From the NCBI GenBank assembly GCA_021399445.1, contig JAJTUQ010000006.1:3534001-3598000 (forward strand): a stretch of DNA of 64,000 nt. Reading direction: 5' to 3'. The notes under the pieces are model-generated. The model did not search any database and was not told the DNA's origin. It saw only the letters and a list, made by a program, of their open reading frames with translations. The DNA comes from Xylogone sp. PMI_703. Its lineage: Eukaryota; Ascomycota; Leotiomycetes. This document shows, one piece after another, positions 20,201-30,481 of the stretch. A program made the translations under genes and the position numbers. Numbering within the stretch: the stretch's first letter is position 1; each line of letters opens with the position of its first letter.

Positions 20201-21046
20201 GTAGGCGTAGTGCAGTGTATCCGCAAATGCCTTCGCAATCTGATACTCACCAAGGGCATCCGGGTGAAGCCCATCGGTACCAGAAGGACAACCTCCCGTG
20301 GGCTCGCAGGAGTAGTTGTCCCGAAAGTCGACGAGGTACACGGGCGACTGGCTGGTGCTCCAATGGGGGATATTGTTCGCTAGAAGAGTGTTATATAAGT
20401 CAGTGTTGATGACGAGATCGTCACGGCCGCCGATGAAAGTGCGCATAGAAACATTGGCAATAGCAAACTTAATATTAGAATTTGCAGAGCGAGCATTCGT
20501 AACCAAGGACAGCATGCTGTCAAGTGTCCCGAAAGCATCGCTCACGAACCAGCCTAGGTCGTTGAAGCCAAGCTCAACGAGTAGATAGTCCAGAACGTAC
20601 TCGCGAACCATATCTGCTATGACGAGTGCGTCTTGCGCCACCTGCCTGCCCCAATAGGCAAAATGTGCATCATTGGCAATGAAAGCAGAATCTACACCAG
20701 CAGCATAGCCTGAACCGACGGTGATGATTGGCGACGCTGGTGCTGTCTCCCCGTACAAGACAGGTGGTGATGGAGGTGCCGGGGGACTTGGCGGCACTGT
20801 ACCCGTGTAAGGTCCAACGAGATCTACAGTAATGCCATTCCCAGTAAACCACTGCCAGATCCGGTAGCGCCAGGTGTAGTCACCCTGACGGCCATGGGAG
20901 ATGGAGTCACCCACGATCATTACCTTGATTGGGTCCCGAGCGTGGATGGCGGCGCCATGGACGAGCGTTAAGATACCACTGCATAGAAGCAGGACTATCG
21001 GAACAATATTGGTAGTTCTTCTCTGATTTAAGAAGACAAGGAACAT
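17258..21046 (-). CDS. SGNH esterase - fibronectin III - Cys-rich - metallopeptidase fusion (frame breaks; may be a pseudogene)
   Basis: Long minus-strand coding region beginning at ATG 21046. A signal/anchor segment (residues 13-31) is followed by an SGNH hydrolase with GDSISHG (about 46-52), GFNDLG and DGLHPD, the Ser, Asn and Asp/His blocks. Three fibronectin III-like modules follow (..VTVTWDPV, LHLTWDAV, VQVTWDAS). Then come two Cys motifs of the CSFTCRYGFCPGETC kind that I know from GH71-associated proteins. A zincin region with HEWMH (about 18200) and C-terminal YGSSRCHDYAWA follows, and finally two tandem CDCNEDGCSD-type Cys repeats. The Fn3-to-zincin junction is one continuous frame (20150 to about 18600), so the fusion is real in the DNA. 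Frame is lost at about 19975, around 18450 (in-frame TAA) and about 17650 (run of G). Introns near 18620, 18170 and 17930 are plausible. Probably a secreted wall-acting protein. Confidence 0.72.
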
Positions 21047-22533
21047 ACTGGCAAGCTACTTGAAATCGGTGGAGATCTTCAACTAATAGACAATAGCAAG
21101 CTATCTTGTTGTCATAAAGCAGTATTTCTTGGGGTCATTCCAACCATTTTATATTTTGGTCTCCGCTGCCACTACTGCGTATTCATGTTATCCATTATAT
21201 GCCAAAGACTCACAAAAGCCAACCAACACCAACAAACGCCAAGAAACCCAGTGGAACTGAGCATAATCGTATTGATAGTCCTTATTCAACACATCATCTT
21301 CAATAATCCAAGAACCAACAAACTGCCAATCCAGCCAGGTCAATGCAACCCAACTGGAAGATATCTAATTAGATAGCGCAATGTAAACAACCACTTGTAT
21401 TTTGCATATTCCGGTTATTGCTGTATTCTCATTATTCTTATGTTGGCATCCACCCCACATTTAAACGAGGTTATTCCGAACTTTTAAACTAAGCTAGTTT
21501 TCAATAGTTCCTCGGTTTTATGTGCTTTTGTTCACAGAGATGTTGCACTTTTAAGAGTGGACCTTGCAATGTGGCTATCTTACATGGAGTAGATGTATCG
21601 TATGTTACTGAGTGGCTCCAGTTCGGCCAAATTATCTTCTTTCGGATGATTGTTGGTAAATGTTGGTGAATGTTGGTAAATGTTGGTTTGAAGTTAATCT
21701 AATAAAGGGCACAGCTGGAGGTACAGCTTCGGGCTGACCGCCTTTTGGGCATGCCTCCATAGATGGGGAAGTGTAATGAACGGAGACGGAGGGGACAGGA
21801 TAAGTTATAGCTTTTAGTAGGTGAAAACAGAAGATAAATCAAGTCTGAAAGATTATGAGGTGTTTAAGCTTAGTGTGATCTGAAGTATTTGGCTGGGGCT
21901 GGATAAAGTACCGTACAAATAGATATACCCCTTGTAAATATAAGAACAATAGAGCGCAGCTAGAAACAACGGATGCCAAGTCTGCGGGATCTTTGGCGTC
22001 AAGATCCACGTGGTATGGTCTTGCCTCTGCTATATTGCACCATCACGGAATCTCTTTACCATACCGCATAGTCGCATCTACAGTTATCGGTGTTGTTTAC
22101 TTTGTTACAGTATTTAGAAGGTGGTATCAAGGGAAGCCAGCAAGATATGCATGCGGTCATGCATACGAGGGGGCGTTGGTGTTGTGGTGTTGTGAGGGTG
22201 TTGTATGGTGATAAGAGCCCAATTATGAGGGGAAACTTATCAGGATACACTTATTACCTTATTTACGGGCGATTCCATTTCCTTGGCAAGCCGAAAATGT
22301 ATGGGAATAAGTGGTCATGTGATAATTTAGCGATTTCATGAAATTTCATGGGCCTCTAATAAGTTGATATCTCCCGAAGTTTGTGTTCATTAGCTAATTG
22401 GCCATTTCCCTTTAATCAGCGGTCTCTAACCGAAAAAGATATTCTTCGGCTCTTCAACAGCCTGCAGGAAACACGACTTGCCCAGGTGTCTTTCAGTAAT
22501 TTGCTTCATTGTCATCACCAATATTCTCATAAA
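21047..22533. other. Intergenic, 1.5 kb without a supported gene
   Basis: Short frames only, none with recognisable motifs. Contains one small tandem repeat (21651-21690) and otherwise nothing I can name. It includes the promoters of the flanking divergent genes. Confidence 0.5.
21651..21690 (+). repeat. Four 10-bp tandem units (TGTTGGTAAA)
   Basis: Four adjacent copies, TGTTGGTAAA, TGTTGGTGAA, TGTTGGTAAA and TGTTGGTTTG. Simple repeat; no function inferred. Confidence 0.85.
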
Positions 22534-23736
22534 ATGGTCTCTAGATCATGCCTCACCTACGCTCTTCTACTCTCTCTTTGCGCGGCTCGCGTAATAGCAT
22601 ATCCGGTTGGTATCAGCTTAGGGAAAAGTTACCTGCACGTTTATCACATTTTATTTATTCTTTATTTCCGTTTCATTTTTAACACTTCAACTACAGGACA
22701 TCGGCATACTATACAAATGCTGATAAATTGATCCCTGTCGCTTTCGTAAGAGCAAATCAAGAATGGCAGGCATTCGAGAAAGCTTGGTCGGATCCAAATA
22801 ATCGAGAGTAAGCAACAACTCGAACTATTTCTTTTTCCGTGTAAATACAATAATTAAGTGGCTATATGCTAAAATTATATGGTTTCTAGCTCGTTTACTG
22901 ACTCGGAGTTGCGGGCATTATTTACAAATACGTTATTTCAAGCCAAGGAAGCCACTTCTGTCATCCTGAAACGCTCATTTACTATCAACTCTGTTGTTGT
23001 CCCACAACATATGTGTTGGACACACACTATAACCTTGCTAAGAGAAATAGCGATCGAGCTCGGATTTGTAAATGGTATCCAGGGTGTCACATGCGCAATG
23101 GACGGAGCCAGACTTGCTTACGACTTGGATTCATGCGCGGGGCTCCGACTAGACGATGAAGAGTGCGACATGAGGGGCACTAACTTCATCATGGTCCTTA
23201 ACTATGATGAAAACTGTCTGTCAGTTACGATGCTTGATACTGGAGAGCTCTACTTCAACCCTTATCGTACAACACACTATCCGCAATATGGGGAGGCGAG
23301 CGGCAGTATTGTAGGTCATGCCTTCTTCTTCCTTCTGCTCTAAGTTATTCTCCATGATAGCTATTTGGGAGCTCATATTGACCTATACCAGCTTAATTCG
23401 ACTAAGCTTAAAGAACTCTCCGAAGATTTAAGTATTTTTTTGGAGAAGCTCGCCGAGGACGTGCGATATGAGTGGAATATAACAGAGCCACTGCAATATC
23501 TGCGAGCTATTGTCCTCAGCGGCGAAGCTTCCAACTCTGCCATGGAAGAGATGCGCTCCGCGTTGCCATCCGTTCTTCTCGAGTATCAAGATAAACTCCG
23601 CATATCATTAGATCCGAACTTTGTCCTTGCATTTGGAGCTGCGCAACGAGCTCGCCACTTCATTCATGACCCCAGATATATGGAGCCAGACATGCCACAT
23701 GATATTCCACTACCACGTGGTCATTTAGAACTATAA
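22534..23736 (+). CDS. Actin/Hsp70-like ATPase-fold protein, possibly secreted; exon structure uncertain
   Basis: Exon 1 (22534-22605) encodes a signal-peptide-like MVSRSCLTYALLLSLCAA. Later exons (about 22697-22807, 22891-23316 and 23361-23736) encode a protein resembling fungal Hsp70/actin-like nucleotidase relatives: VVVPQHMCWTHTITLLREIA, then MDGARLAYDLDSC, FIMVLNYDENCLSVTML and near the end FVLAFGAAQRARHF. These match the order of the second phosphate/adenosine region in that fold. Canonical DLGTT-type phosphate motifs are absent, so ATP binding is doubtful. Two of the apparent splice junctions (near 22606 and 23317) do not keep phase with the donors I can see. Either I have the wrong splice sites or the gene is decaying. 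Unidentified beyond fold level. Confidence 0.55.
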
Positions 23737-24601
23737 TATGACACATAAGCTCTTTGCCAGTATCAGGGTATACTTGAGTTAGCCCCCAGCGCGGCTGCCC
23801 TCCATTCATGGACATGTTGATGTTTAATAAATCTTCCCTTCTACGAGGAGAGCTGCTAGAAGTATCTGGATATAAACATCGAGTGAGGATAGATAAGCTA
23901 ACTGAGATAATATTATAGCCGCTAAACTGTTCTGTTTTGTAATAACAGCGTTGACATATATTCTAGTTTTCTAAAATGGTTACCCTTCACAAGGACTGAA
24001 AAATAAAGTCTACGCCATTTTAGGAAACTTGGGTGCAAGCCGTATTGGTCATGTGGTGGCACTTAAGGGAAAATCTCTATGTAGCTACGCAGAAAATATC
24101 GAGAGCCGATGTTCCCATTGCCGTATGCACCTCCAGCACAGATTGCTGTGAGCCTCATAAATTTGCCTCGTCTACTTGTTGAAAAGAGCCAATAACTCAC
24201 CGATGCCAGTATCTTCCATTGCAACGTTGACCTGTAAATAATGTGTTTTAGCCTACCAGGTTGCGCATTCCCTGCAGATGATGCACTCATTACTGTATCC
24301 CAGCGACGTGGTCGAATAGATAACCTTCCTCTTCATGCAAATGGGCTCTTGTCGTACAGCCGCCTCCTATAGCCCGGTAATTAATCAGACAACGTCTTTG
24401 TTCAACCGATCACATCCCACAACTTTATATTTTAAACTGAGGATTTGCATACGTCTTTAGTTGGGCACGGACTAGTCAGAGTTTCTTGAAGTGCATAGAT
24501 ATAGTAACGAATTTGAAACCCGCTGCACAGTGCACTAATTAACAGCATATAGTAACAACAATAATCCTTTATGATCGGCTGCTAATTTCCCTGGAGGTAG
24601 A
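23737..24601. other. Intergenic, no gene seen
   Basis: No frame with motif support; the 24063-24290 minus frame is short and composition-driven. Holds the promoter of the HET gene at 24602. Confidence 0.5.
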
Positions 24602-26494
24602 ATGGTAGTCTCCCGGAGCCTTTTGACTCAGCCGTATAGCTATGCACCCATAGCCACCAACGCCATCCGACTCTTTCGCTTCGACATATCGGACGTTATC
24701 TCTGGTAGTCTCAAGGAGGTAACCGTCAATGATTCTCCCCCATATTACACTCTGAGCTATCGCTGGGAGATACAGAAACCAGAAATTCCAATATATATTG
24801 ATGGCCGAGTACTGCATGTAACCGATAGTCTGGCAAAAGCAATTCGGCAACTGGGGAAGCTGGATTCAAAGGATTCTATACCACGTTATAACGTCAAGTG
24901 GGTATGGATTGATAGGATATGTATTAATCAAAATGATACTATAGAGCGCTCTAGGCAGGTTCAGTTAATGGGTCGGATTTACTCACAAGCAATCAGAACG
25001 CTGATCTGGCTTGGGCCTGATATTGAATCATGTTCTGCAGCGTGGAAGGTGATTGACCAAATATATAACATCTTCACAAAGGCAAATCCTTCCGCTAAAT
25101 CTATAGCCGATATTCCTCTTCAAACATACTCAGACTCAGTTCATGCCGACCTTGGCCTCCCACGTTGGAATCATAAATTATGGCAACACCTGAGGAAGTT
25201 ATTTGAATTGTCATGGTTCACCAGAATTTGGATTATCCAAGAAGTAGCCCTCTCGCAAGAAGACCCCCTTATCCTCCACGGACACCGAAAATACCCATGG
25301 CATCGCCTTGGATGGGCTTCCTCGTGGCTGCGACGCAAGGGGTATTTGCGGTTAACCAATCTTCCCGGCCAGATTCAAAACGTCGACACAATATCTAACA
25401 TTCGGAGATCTGGGACTCGCTGGAATTTGGATGCACTTTTGGTTGTCACGTCAATAAAGTGCCATGCTACTGACCAGAGAGACAAAGTTTATGGCCTCCT
25501 CGGCTTAGCTGCGGAGAGCCAAGATCCTGCGCACATGCCTGACGAATTGCGTCCTAACTATAAGTTAGACGTTTCTCAAGTGTATAATCGGGTTGCTCTG
25601 TATTTATTTCGGAAATACACATCTTTATCAATCTTGACCCGGGCAAATCGGGTAACTCATACCCGCAGAAACCAGCGCAAGCATAACTTTGAGCAATTAT
25701 CTTCGTGGATTCCGAATTGGTGTGATTTTAATGTAGTAGAGAGAGAAGTCGCTAAAAGCCTATCTTGGCTCTTACATTCGAGTTCCGTAGGTACAGCAAC
25801 TTTGGGATTTCCGAGGCACTATAATACATCGTTGCAATTGCCTGCGAAACTCTTTGACTCTCAAGATTTGTCTACTCTTCGGTTGGGTGGACTTAAAGTT
25901 GATAGAATAGTTGACACAACTCGGTTCTGTAATAGCTGCGCATTAGACCGAAAACATATTCATGACTTTTTGACTCTATGCATTCGGAAAGTGACATCTT
26001 CATTTTCAACCGAGACAAGAGCGACAGATTGGATAAAATCTTTCATTGAGGTTACTACCGCCGACCAATACTCTCTCAGCGGGAACACTAAGGAACAAGC
26101 TCTGAGAGACGGATCTGCATATTTGCTTGATCTCTTGTTGGACAAGGAAAACCGGAGATTACTTGCTAGTTTTCGGCCAGAAACTGTATCATTACTAGGG
26201 TCACTCTCAGTCAGTGGGAACTCGGACACTTACGCCACGCTAGTCGGTAATTTTTGCTTCGATAGAACTTTCGTAGTTACTTCGCATGGACGTATCGGTA
26301 TTACTCCAGCAGAGACACAGGTGGGGGATTGCGTGACTGTAATATTTGGAGGAGGAGTCCCTTATATTCTTCAAAGACACCGTAATGCCTGGCTTTTAGT
26401 AGGGGAATCGTATATCCATGGACTCATGAACGGTGAAGCAATTGTGGCTTGGCGAAAATGCATGCTTACGGAGGAAATATTCGAGTTACGATAA
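24602..26494 (+). CDS. HET domain protein (heterokaryon incompatibility)
   Basis: Intact 630-residue intronless frame from ATG 24602. HET domain blocks: YYTLSYRWE (about residues 49-57, where most relatives have LSYxWG), WVWIDRICINQNDTIERSRQ (about 101-120) followed by MGRIYSQAIRTLIWLG, and WFTRIWIIQEVALS (about 205-218). The middle region has RDKVYGLLGLA (about 297-307), usual for this class. The C-terminal half has no recognised domain apart from the common closing VGESYIHGLMNGE. HET proteins mediate cell death after fusion of unlike strains. It stands alone between the Hsp70-like gene and the alginate-lyase-like gene. Unlike the HET-ankyrin gene at 10.4-12.4 kb, it carries no repeat domain and is not in a visible element. 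Confidence 0.93.
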   Translation: MVVSRSLLTQPYSYAPIATNAIRLFRFDISDVISGSLKEVTVNDSPPYYTLSYRWEIQKPEIPIYIDGRVLHVTDSLAKAIRQLGKLDSKDSIPRYNVKWVWIDRICINQNDTIERSRQVQLMGRIYSQAIRTLIWLGPDIESCSAAWKVIDQIYNIFTKANPSAKSIADIPLQTYSDSVHADLGLPRWNHKLWQHLRKLFELSWFTRIWIIQEVALSQEDPLILHGHRKYPWHRLGWASSWLRRKGYLRLTNLPGQIQNVDTISNIRRSGTRWNLDALLVVTSIKCHATDQRDKVYGLLGLAAESQDPAHMPDELRPNYKLDVSQVYNRVALYLFRKYTSLSILTRANRVTHTRRNQRKHNFEQLSSWIPNWCDFNVVEREVAKSLSWLLHSSSVGTATLGFPRHYNTSLQLPAKLFDSQDLSTLRLGGLKVDRIVDTTRFCNSCALDRKHIHDFLTLCIRKVTSSFSTETRATDWIKSFIEVTTADQYSLSGNTKEQALRDGSAYLLDLLLDKENRRLLASFRPETVSLLGSLSVSGNSDTYATLVGNFCFDRTFVVTSHGRIGITPAETQVGDCVTVIFGGGVPYILQRHRNAWLLVGESYIHGLMNGEAIVAWRKCMLTEEIFELR

Positions 26495-27043
26495 ATTGCT
26501 GGCGTTTGCTTCAAAAAATCTACCATATCTTCAAAATTATGATTACTTCCTATTGTGAATCTACCGAAAACAACGAGAGAGAAAAATTGAATATTGGAAT
26601 AGCATCTCAATAATTGAAGGGTCACATTGGAAGCTATTGCAAGGAGCTAAGTTTCAAATACTACCTCATTAGATTGTCAACTCAAATATTTCTTGCGAAA
26701 AGAAAAAGTGAGTAAGATGTAATGAACCGCCAAAACGCCAAAACCATTATCTAGCTTTATGTTATAAAGGGTCTATATCAAGCTGCTATGTTCTCCGGTT
26801 GTTTCCCCGCTTCCCCAGAATCCCCGGACGATCTCCCGGACCTGCAGCCGCTGAATACGCATAAACAGCAATGGTCAAGGATGCAAAATATATTAAAGTA
26901 ATTAAGATGATACTTCCTCCTCCTATGCAATCACTTATGTTTAATATAAGAAATCGGGGAACATGAGACTTTCTGTAAGTCATGAGAGATAGCTAAGCAG
27001 TCATTAGCGATGTAACTAACACCTCCATAGCATAATTTCTTAG
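26495..27043. other. Intergenic / unresolved 5' region of the next gene
   Basis: No clear frame. The first exon of the alginate-lyase-like gene (signal peptide expected) should be in the 3' part. A short ATG start before GTAAGT at about 26974 is a candidate but does not keep phase with the next exon. Confidence 0.4.
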
Positions 27044-28341
27044 GCCTGGCTTATACCTTTAACTTGTGGTCCAGCACAGTGATCGCAACCGTCGCCGACA
27101 CTCCTCACCTCAATGGACCGATCTTTCCCATTGTCCCACAAAGTGTACCGGGTGCAAAGAGATCATCTGCCGACTTCGTCCATCCCGGGCTCTGGCATAC
27201 GCATAATGACCTAGAAACTATTCGGAAAAATGTGTTGAAGGGCGTTGATCCCTGGAAGAGTGCCTATGAGAAATTCAGTGTTGATTCATTTTCTCTTGCC
27301 AATTACACTATGCAGGGGCCAAAGCCGATCCTCTCTCGAGGTGCCATCAGCAATTATACCTCTTTCACCAGTGACGTGAGAGCCGCCTATCAAAATGCCC
27401 TGATGTGTATGTCGCTGTTGAATTAACATCACCGTTTTGATTGCTGACCTTTGCAGGGTACATTACCAAAGACCAGGCACACTGGAATCGGAGTACGACT
27501 ATCCTGGATGCATGGGGTTCTGGTCTTCAAAACATTATCGGTACCGATACTTCTTTGCTTGTGGGGTTGGAAGGCGATATGTTCGCCAATGCTGCGGAGA
27601 TCATGCGCTGGGAAGGTGGTTGGGTTGAAAGCGGCGCCAAATGGCAGGGTGGGACTGGCTTTTCTAATCAGTTATATTGGTTGTTTGCAAGGCAATCAAT
27701 CATAAATGGACAGGCAAACTATGGTATGGTTAGCATTAAAGCTTTGTTGAGTTTCGCTGTGTATTTGGATGATCTCACCATGGTAGGTTAATCCGGAGAG
27801 GTTTCACACGATAACCATCTTACTAATTTATTTCCAGTACAACTATGCATTATACCTCATGTACAACGACCTGTGTGCGGGGATACATGGTAACTATGAC
27901 TCAGCTACTGCTCAACCACTGGAAGCCGGTCGAGACCAGAGCCACGTTCAGTCCGGTTTATCATGGACAGCTAATGCTGCAAAGGTTATTCAAAATCAGA
28001 ACAGTGGTGACCTCTTCGGCTACGATAATAACCTTCTATTACGTGCCGCTGAGTATACAGCAAAATTCAGTCTAAACCATACTGTTCAGTATAATCCAAA
28101 GCTTTACAGGTGCGAAGCAGTGCTGGTCAATGGACCTTGGCCCACTATCTCGGACGCAAACAAAGGAATTAAAACGCCTGTCTGGGACATTATCTACTAC
28201 GAGTATGTGGTGAAGAGGGGATTGCATGCGCCGTATACGACACAGGCTAAAGCAGAGTATGGCTTCGAAGGATCGATGGCGAATAATGATGGCTATACAA
28301 GCTGGGGAGACTTAATCTGGGCAACCTCGAGGAGAAGATGA
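27044..28341 (+). CDS. Alginate lyase-like (alpha/alpha-toroid) secreted protein, 5' end unresolved
   Basis: Three exons can be joined in phase: about 27044-27406, 27457-27782 and 27838-28341, with donors GTATGT and GTAGGT and acceptors TTTGCAG and TTTCCAG. Landmarks are HPGLWHTHNDLETIRKNV near the mature N terminus (substrate-side entry of the family), WYITKDQAHW, and EAGRDQSHVQ, the E-x-GRDQ-x-H signature of the alginate_lyase superfamily. YDNNLLLRAAEYTAKFSL follows. These proteins act on acidic polysaccharides by beta-elimination; substrate here is unknown. Several N-glycosylation sites (NYT, NHT, NRS) fit secretion. The open frame runs back to about 27044 without an ATG, so the signal peptide is probably in an unseen first exon. 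The C terminus is somewhat short (stop after WATSRRR). Confidence 0.68.
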
Positions 28342-28747
28342 AACTGTAGATTAACTTTTCGTTAATGTAAAGTTCTTAAAATTCACTCATAATCAGTGCT
28401 CTAAACTATTTAGAGCCTCAGTGACATCAGAAAATATGACGTTATCCCGTTCGCACACCCGTTCTTGATATCATGATATGTATATACACCACGGAGTACT
28501 AGTCCCTATATAACTAAAATGCATGATTACTGTAACATTGGTAAATTGAGACGACGAATTATTTTGGATTCGATTACAGTATTCTAGTATTGGACAAACA
28601 TATATCGGTTTAGATATTTCGTTCGGAAAAGGACCGTACCAGCAAGGTAGTTTCTGGCCATAGAGTTAAAACTGATATCAGTACAGTTATTATAGATGGA
28701 TATAGAACTCTATTTACTATATACAAATACTTAATATATAGATTATT
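28342..28747. other. Convergent intergenic spacer
   Basis: AT-rich spacer between the 3' ends of the lyase-like gene and the threonine aldolase gene; presumably both 3' UTRs. No frame of note. Confidence 0.5.
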
Positions 28748-29866
28748 CTAGCTGTATTCGTTCATTTTTGATGTGCTGCCATACTTAGCAGGCGGAGCCT
28801 TTGATACATAATCGGGCGGCAAACTCTTCGTAATTTTGACGGCTTCCGCAATGGCAGCTTTGAGATTCTCGATTGCCTCGTCAGTGATCTGATGATGCAG
28901 TGAGATTCTCTCATCCATGAGCTTGATATTCCACTTTTCGCACTGCTTCAACAATATTCCCATATCAATCCCTGATCCCTTGGTATCGATAAAATAGAAA
29001 TTGGTATCCACTGGGATTTGAGGAACAACACCAATTGCCTCTAAATCTTTGGCCAACTTCTTCGTCTTTGCATGCGTTTCCTTCATGGTTGGCCACACTT
29101 CTTTCAGTGCCACCATAGCAGCGGCAGTCAGGACACCAGCTTGCCGAATTCCACCACCCTGTTGCTTTCTTAACCATCTCGCTCGTTTGATATTCTGTCT
29201 GCTGCTGGCCAACACTCCGCCAATTGGGGCACCAAGTCCCTTGGAGACACACATCGAAACGCTGTCAAAGTATTGACAATAATCTGACAAAGAATAGCCA
29301 GTGGCCGCAGACGCGTTCCACAATCGCGCTCCATCGCAATGGACCTTGATGTCATTGGCGCGTGCGAATTCGGAAATCTTCTTGATCTCCTCCATGGGAG
29401 TGAGCACACCCCCTATCGTCAATTCTAGACTGATAACTTTTGTCGGGGCAGTGTGAATGTCGTCTCCCAAAGTAACCCATTGTCGGACGTCGTCGAAAGT
29501 CAAGTAGATGCCATTTGCGGGGTGAACTGGAGTCACCATAGCTTGCGATAGCACTGCTAGTCCAGACCCTTCCTCAGCGTAAACATGTGCTCGATAATCG
29601 CATAGCACCGAGTGTGGAGGTTGGCTGAGATGAAGTCGAACTCCGATTTGGTTCCCCATGGTGCCGGAAAGCATGAATAAAGCGTCCTCCATGCCGGTTA
29701 ACCGGGCGATTTCCTTTTGAAATTCGGTCGTGGTGCTGTCTTCTTCGTATACATCATCGCCAAATGTAGCATTCGCCATGGCTGCCAGCATTGCTGGTGT
29801 CGGGGTAGTGAAAGTGTCACTTCGGAACTCATTGGCAGCTCTGGATGACTGAGGACTGGCCATCAT
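28748..29866 (-). CDS. GLY1: Low-specificity L-threonine aldolase
   Basis: PLP enzyme cleaving L-threonine/allo-threonine to glycine and acetaldehyde. The frame opens at 29902 but only with GTG; the first ATG is at 29866, which leaves 372 residues, about the family length. Motifs: NEFRSDTFTTPTPAMLAAM near the start, FGDDVYEEDSTT, MLSGTMGNQI (PLP phosphate region), HCDGARLWNASAA (Asp that pairs with the pyridine N), and SKGLGAPIGG with the Schiff-base Lys. No intron. The C-terminal SKAPPAKYGSTSK is an unremarkable tail. Divergent from the M20 peptidase gene with a ~600-bp shared promoter region. Well conserved, probably housekeeping. Confidence 0.95.
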   Translation of the reverse strand: MMASPQSSRAANEFRSDTFTTPTPAMLAAMANATFGDDVYEEDSTTTEFQKEIARLTGMEDALFMLSGTMGNQIGVRLHLSQPPHSVLCDYRAHVYAEEGSGLAVLSQAMVTPVHPANGIYLTFDDVRQWVTLGDDIHTAPTKVISLELTIGGVLTPMEEIKKISEFARANDIKVHCDGARLWNASAATGYSLSDYCQYFDSVSMCVSKGLGAPIGGVLASSRQNIKRARWLRKQQGGGIRQAGVLTAAAMVALKEVWPTMKETHAKTKKLAKDLEAIGVVPQIPVDTNFYFIDTKGSGIDMGILLKQCEKWNIKLMDERISLHHQITDEAIENLKAAIAEAVKITKSLPPDYVSKAPPAKYGSTSKMNEYS

Positions 29867-30481
29867 TGGGTTTGTTTCCGTTGCTGGCTGATAATTACTC
29901 ACAGTGAAACTCGGCGGAGCAAACTATCGATCTGACTCTGAAGTTTGATGAGAACGCACCAAGTGATAATGCCATGTGATGATTATTGACTCATCGTTTC
30001 CTTTCTCCATCTGGTTATGGGACGCAGGAAGTAGATGCACGCCCTGTCATTGTACAGATTGTGCAGGTACCAAACCATGCAGCCACCTCGACCTGCATCG
30101 CGTATCCGGCGGGCGCCACTTCCCCTCCGGCTTCGGCGGCGAGTTTCAGGGGGCTTGTACCGCATCTTGCCAATAAGCCACGCTATACTAGGTAGCAATA
30201 GTAGCGATTATATTCAAAAATCGGAATGGGATACTGGATATTGAGTGTGGTGCTACAGCCAGACCCGGGCGAAGGGAGACGACAAGCACTGTAGATCATA
30301 TGAGGGGGAGGATTGATTGATTGTGGCATTGGCCAAAAAAGATCCCCAGCTACGCAGCATGTGAGGGGTTTGATGAACCTAGTCTTAAATTGCTGAAAGT
30401 GATTTGAGTATCACTCCTATCTTCCATTGGAAAATACTGGTTTTCTTTTATCTCATAGATCGGATTAAAGGGAACATTCAG
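29867..30481. promoter_or_regulatory. Shared promoter region, threonine aldolase / M20 peptidase
   Basis: About 600 bp between divergent starts. No frame with support. No specific factor site claimed. Confidence 0.4.

Noticed and set aside
24569..24850. Minus-strand frame over the start of the HET gene
   Set aside because: Shadow of the HET coding frame; no motif.
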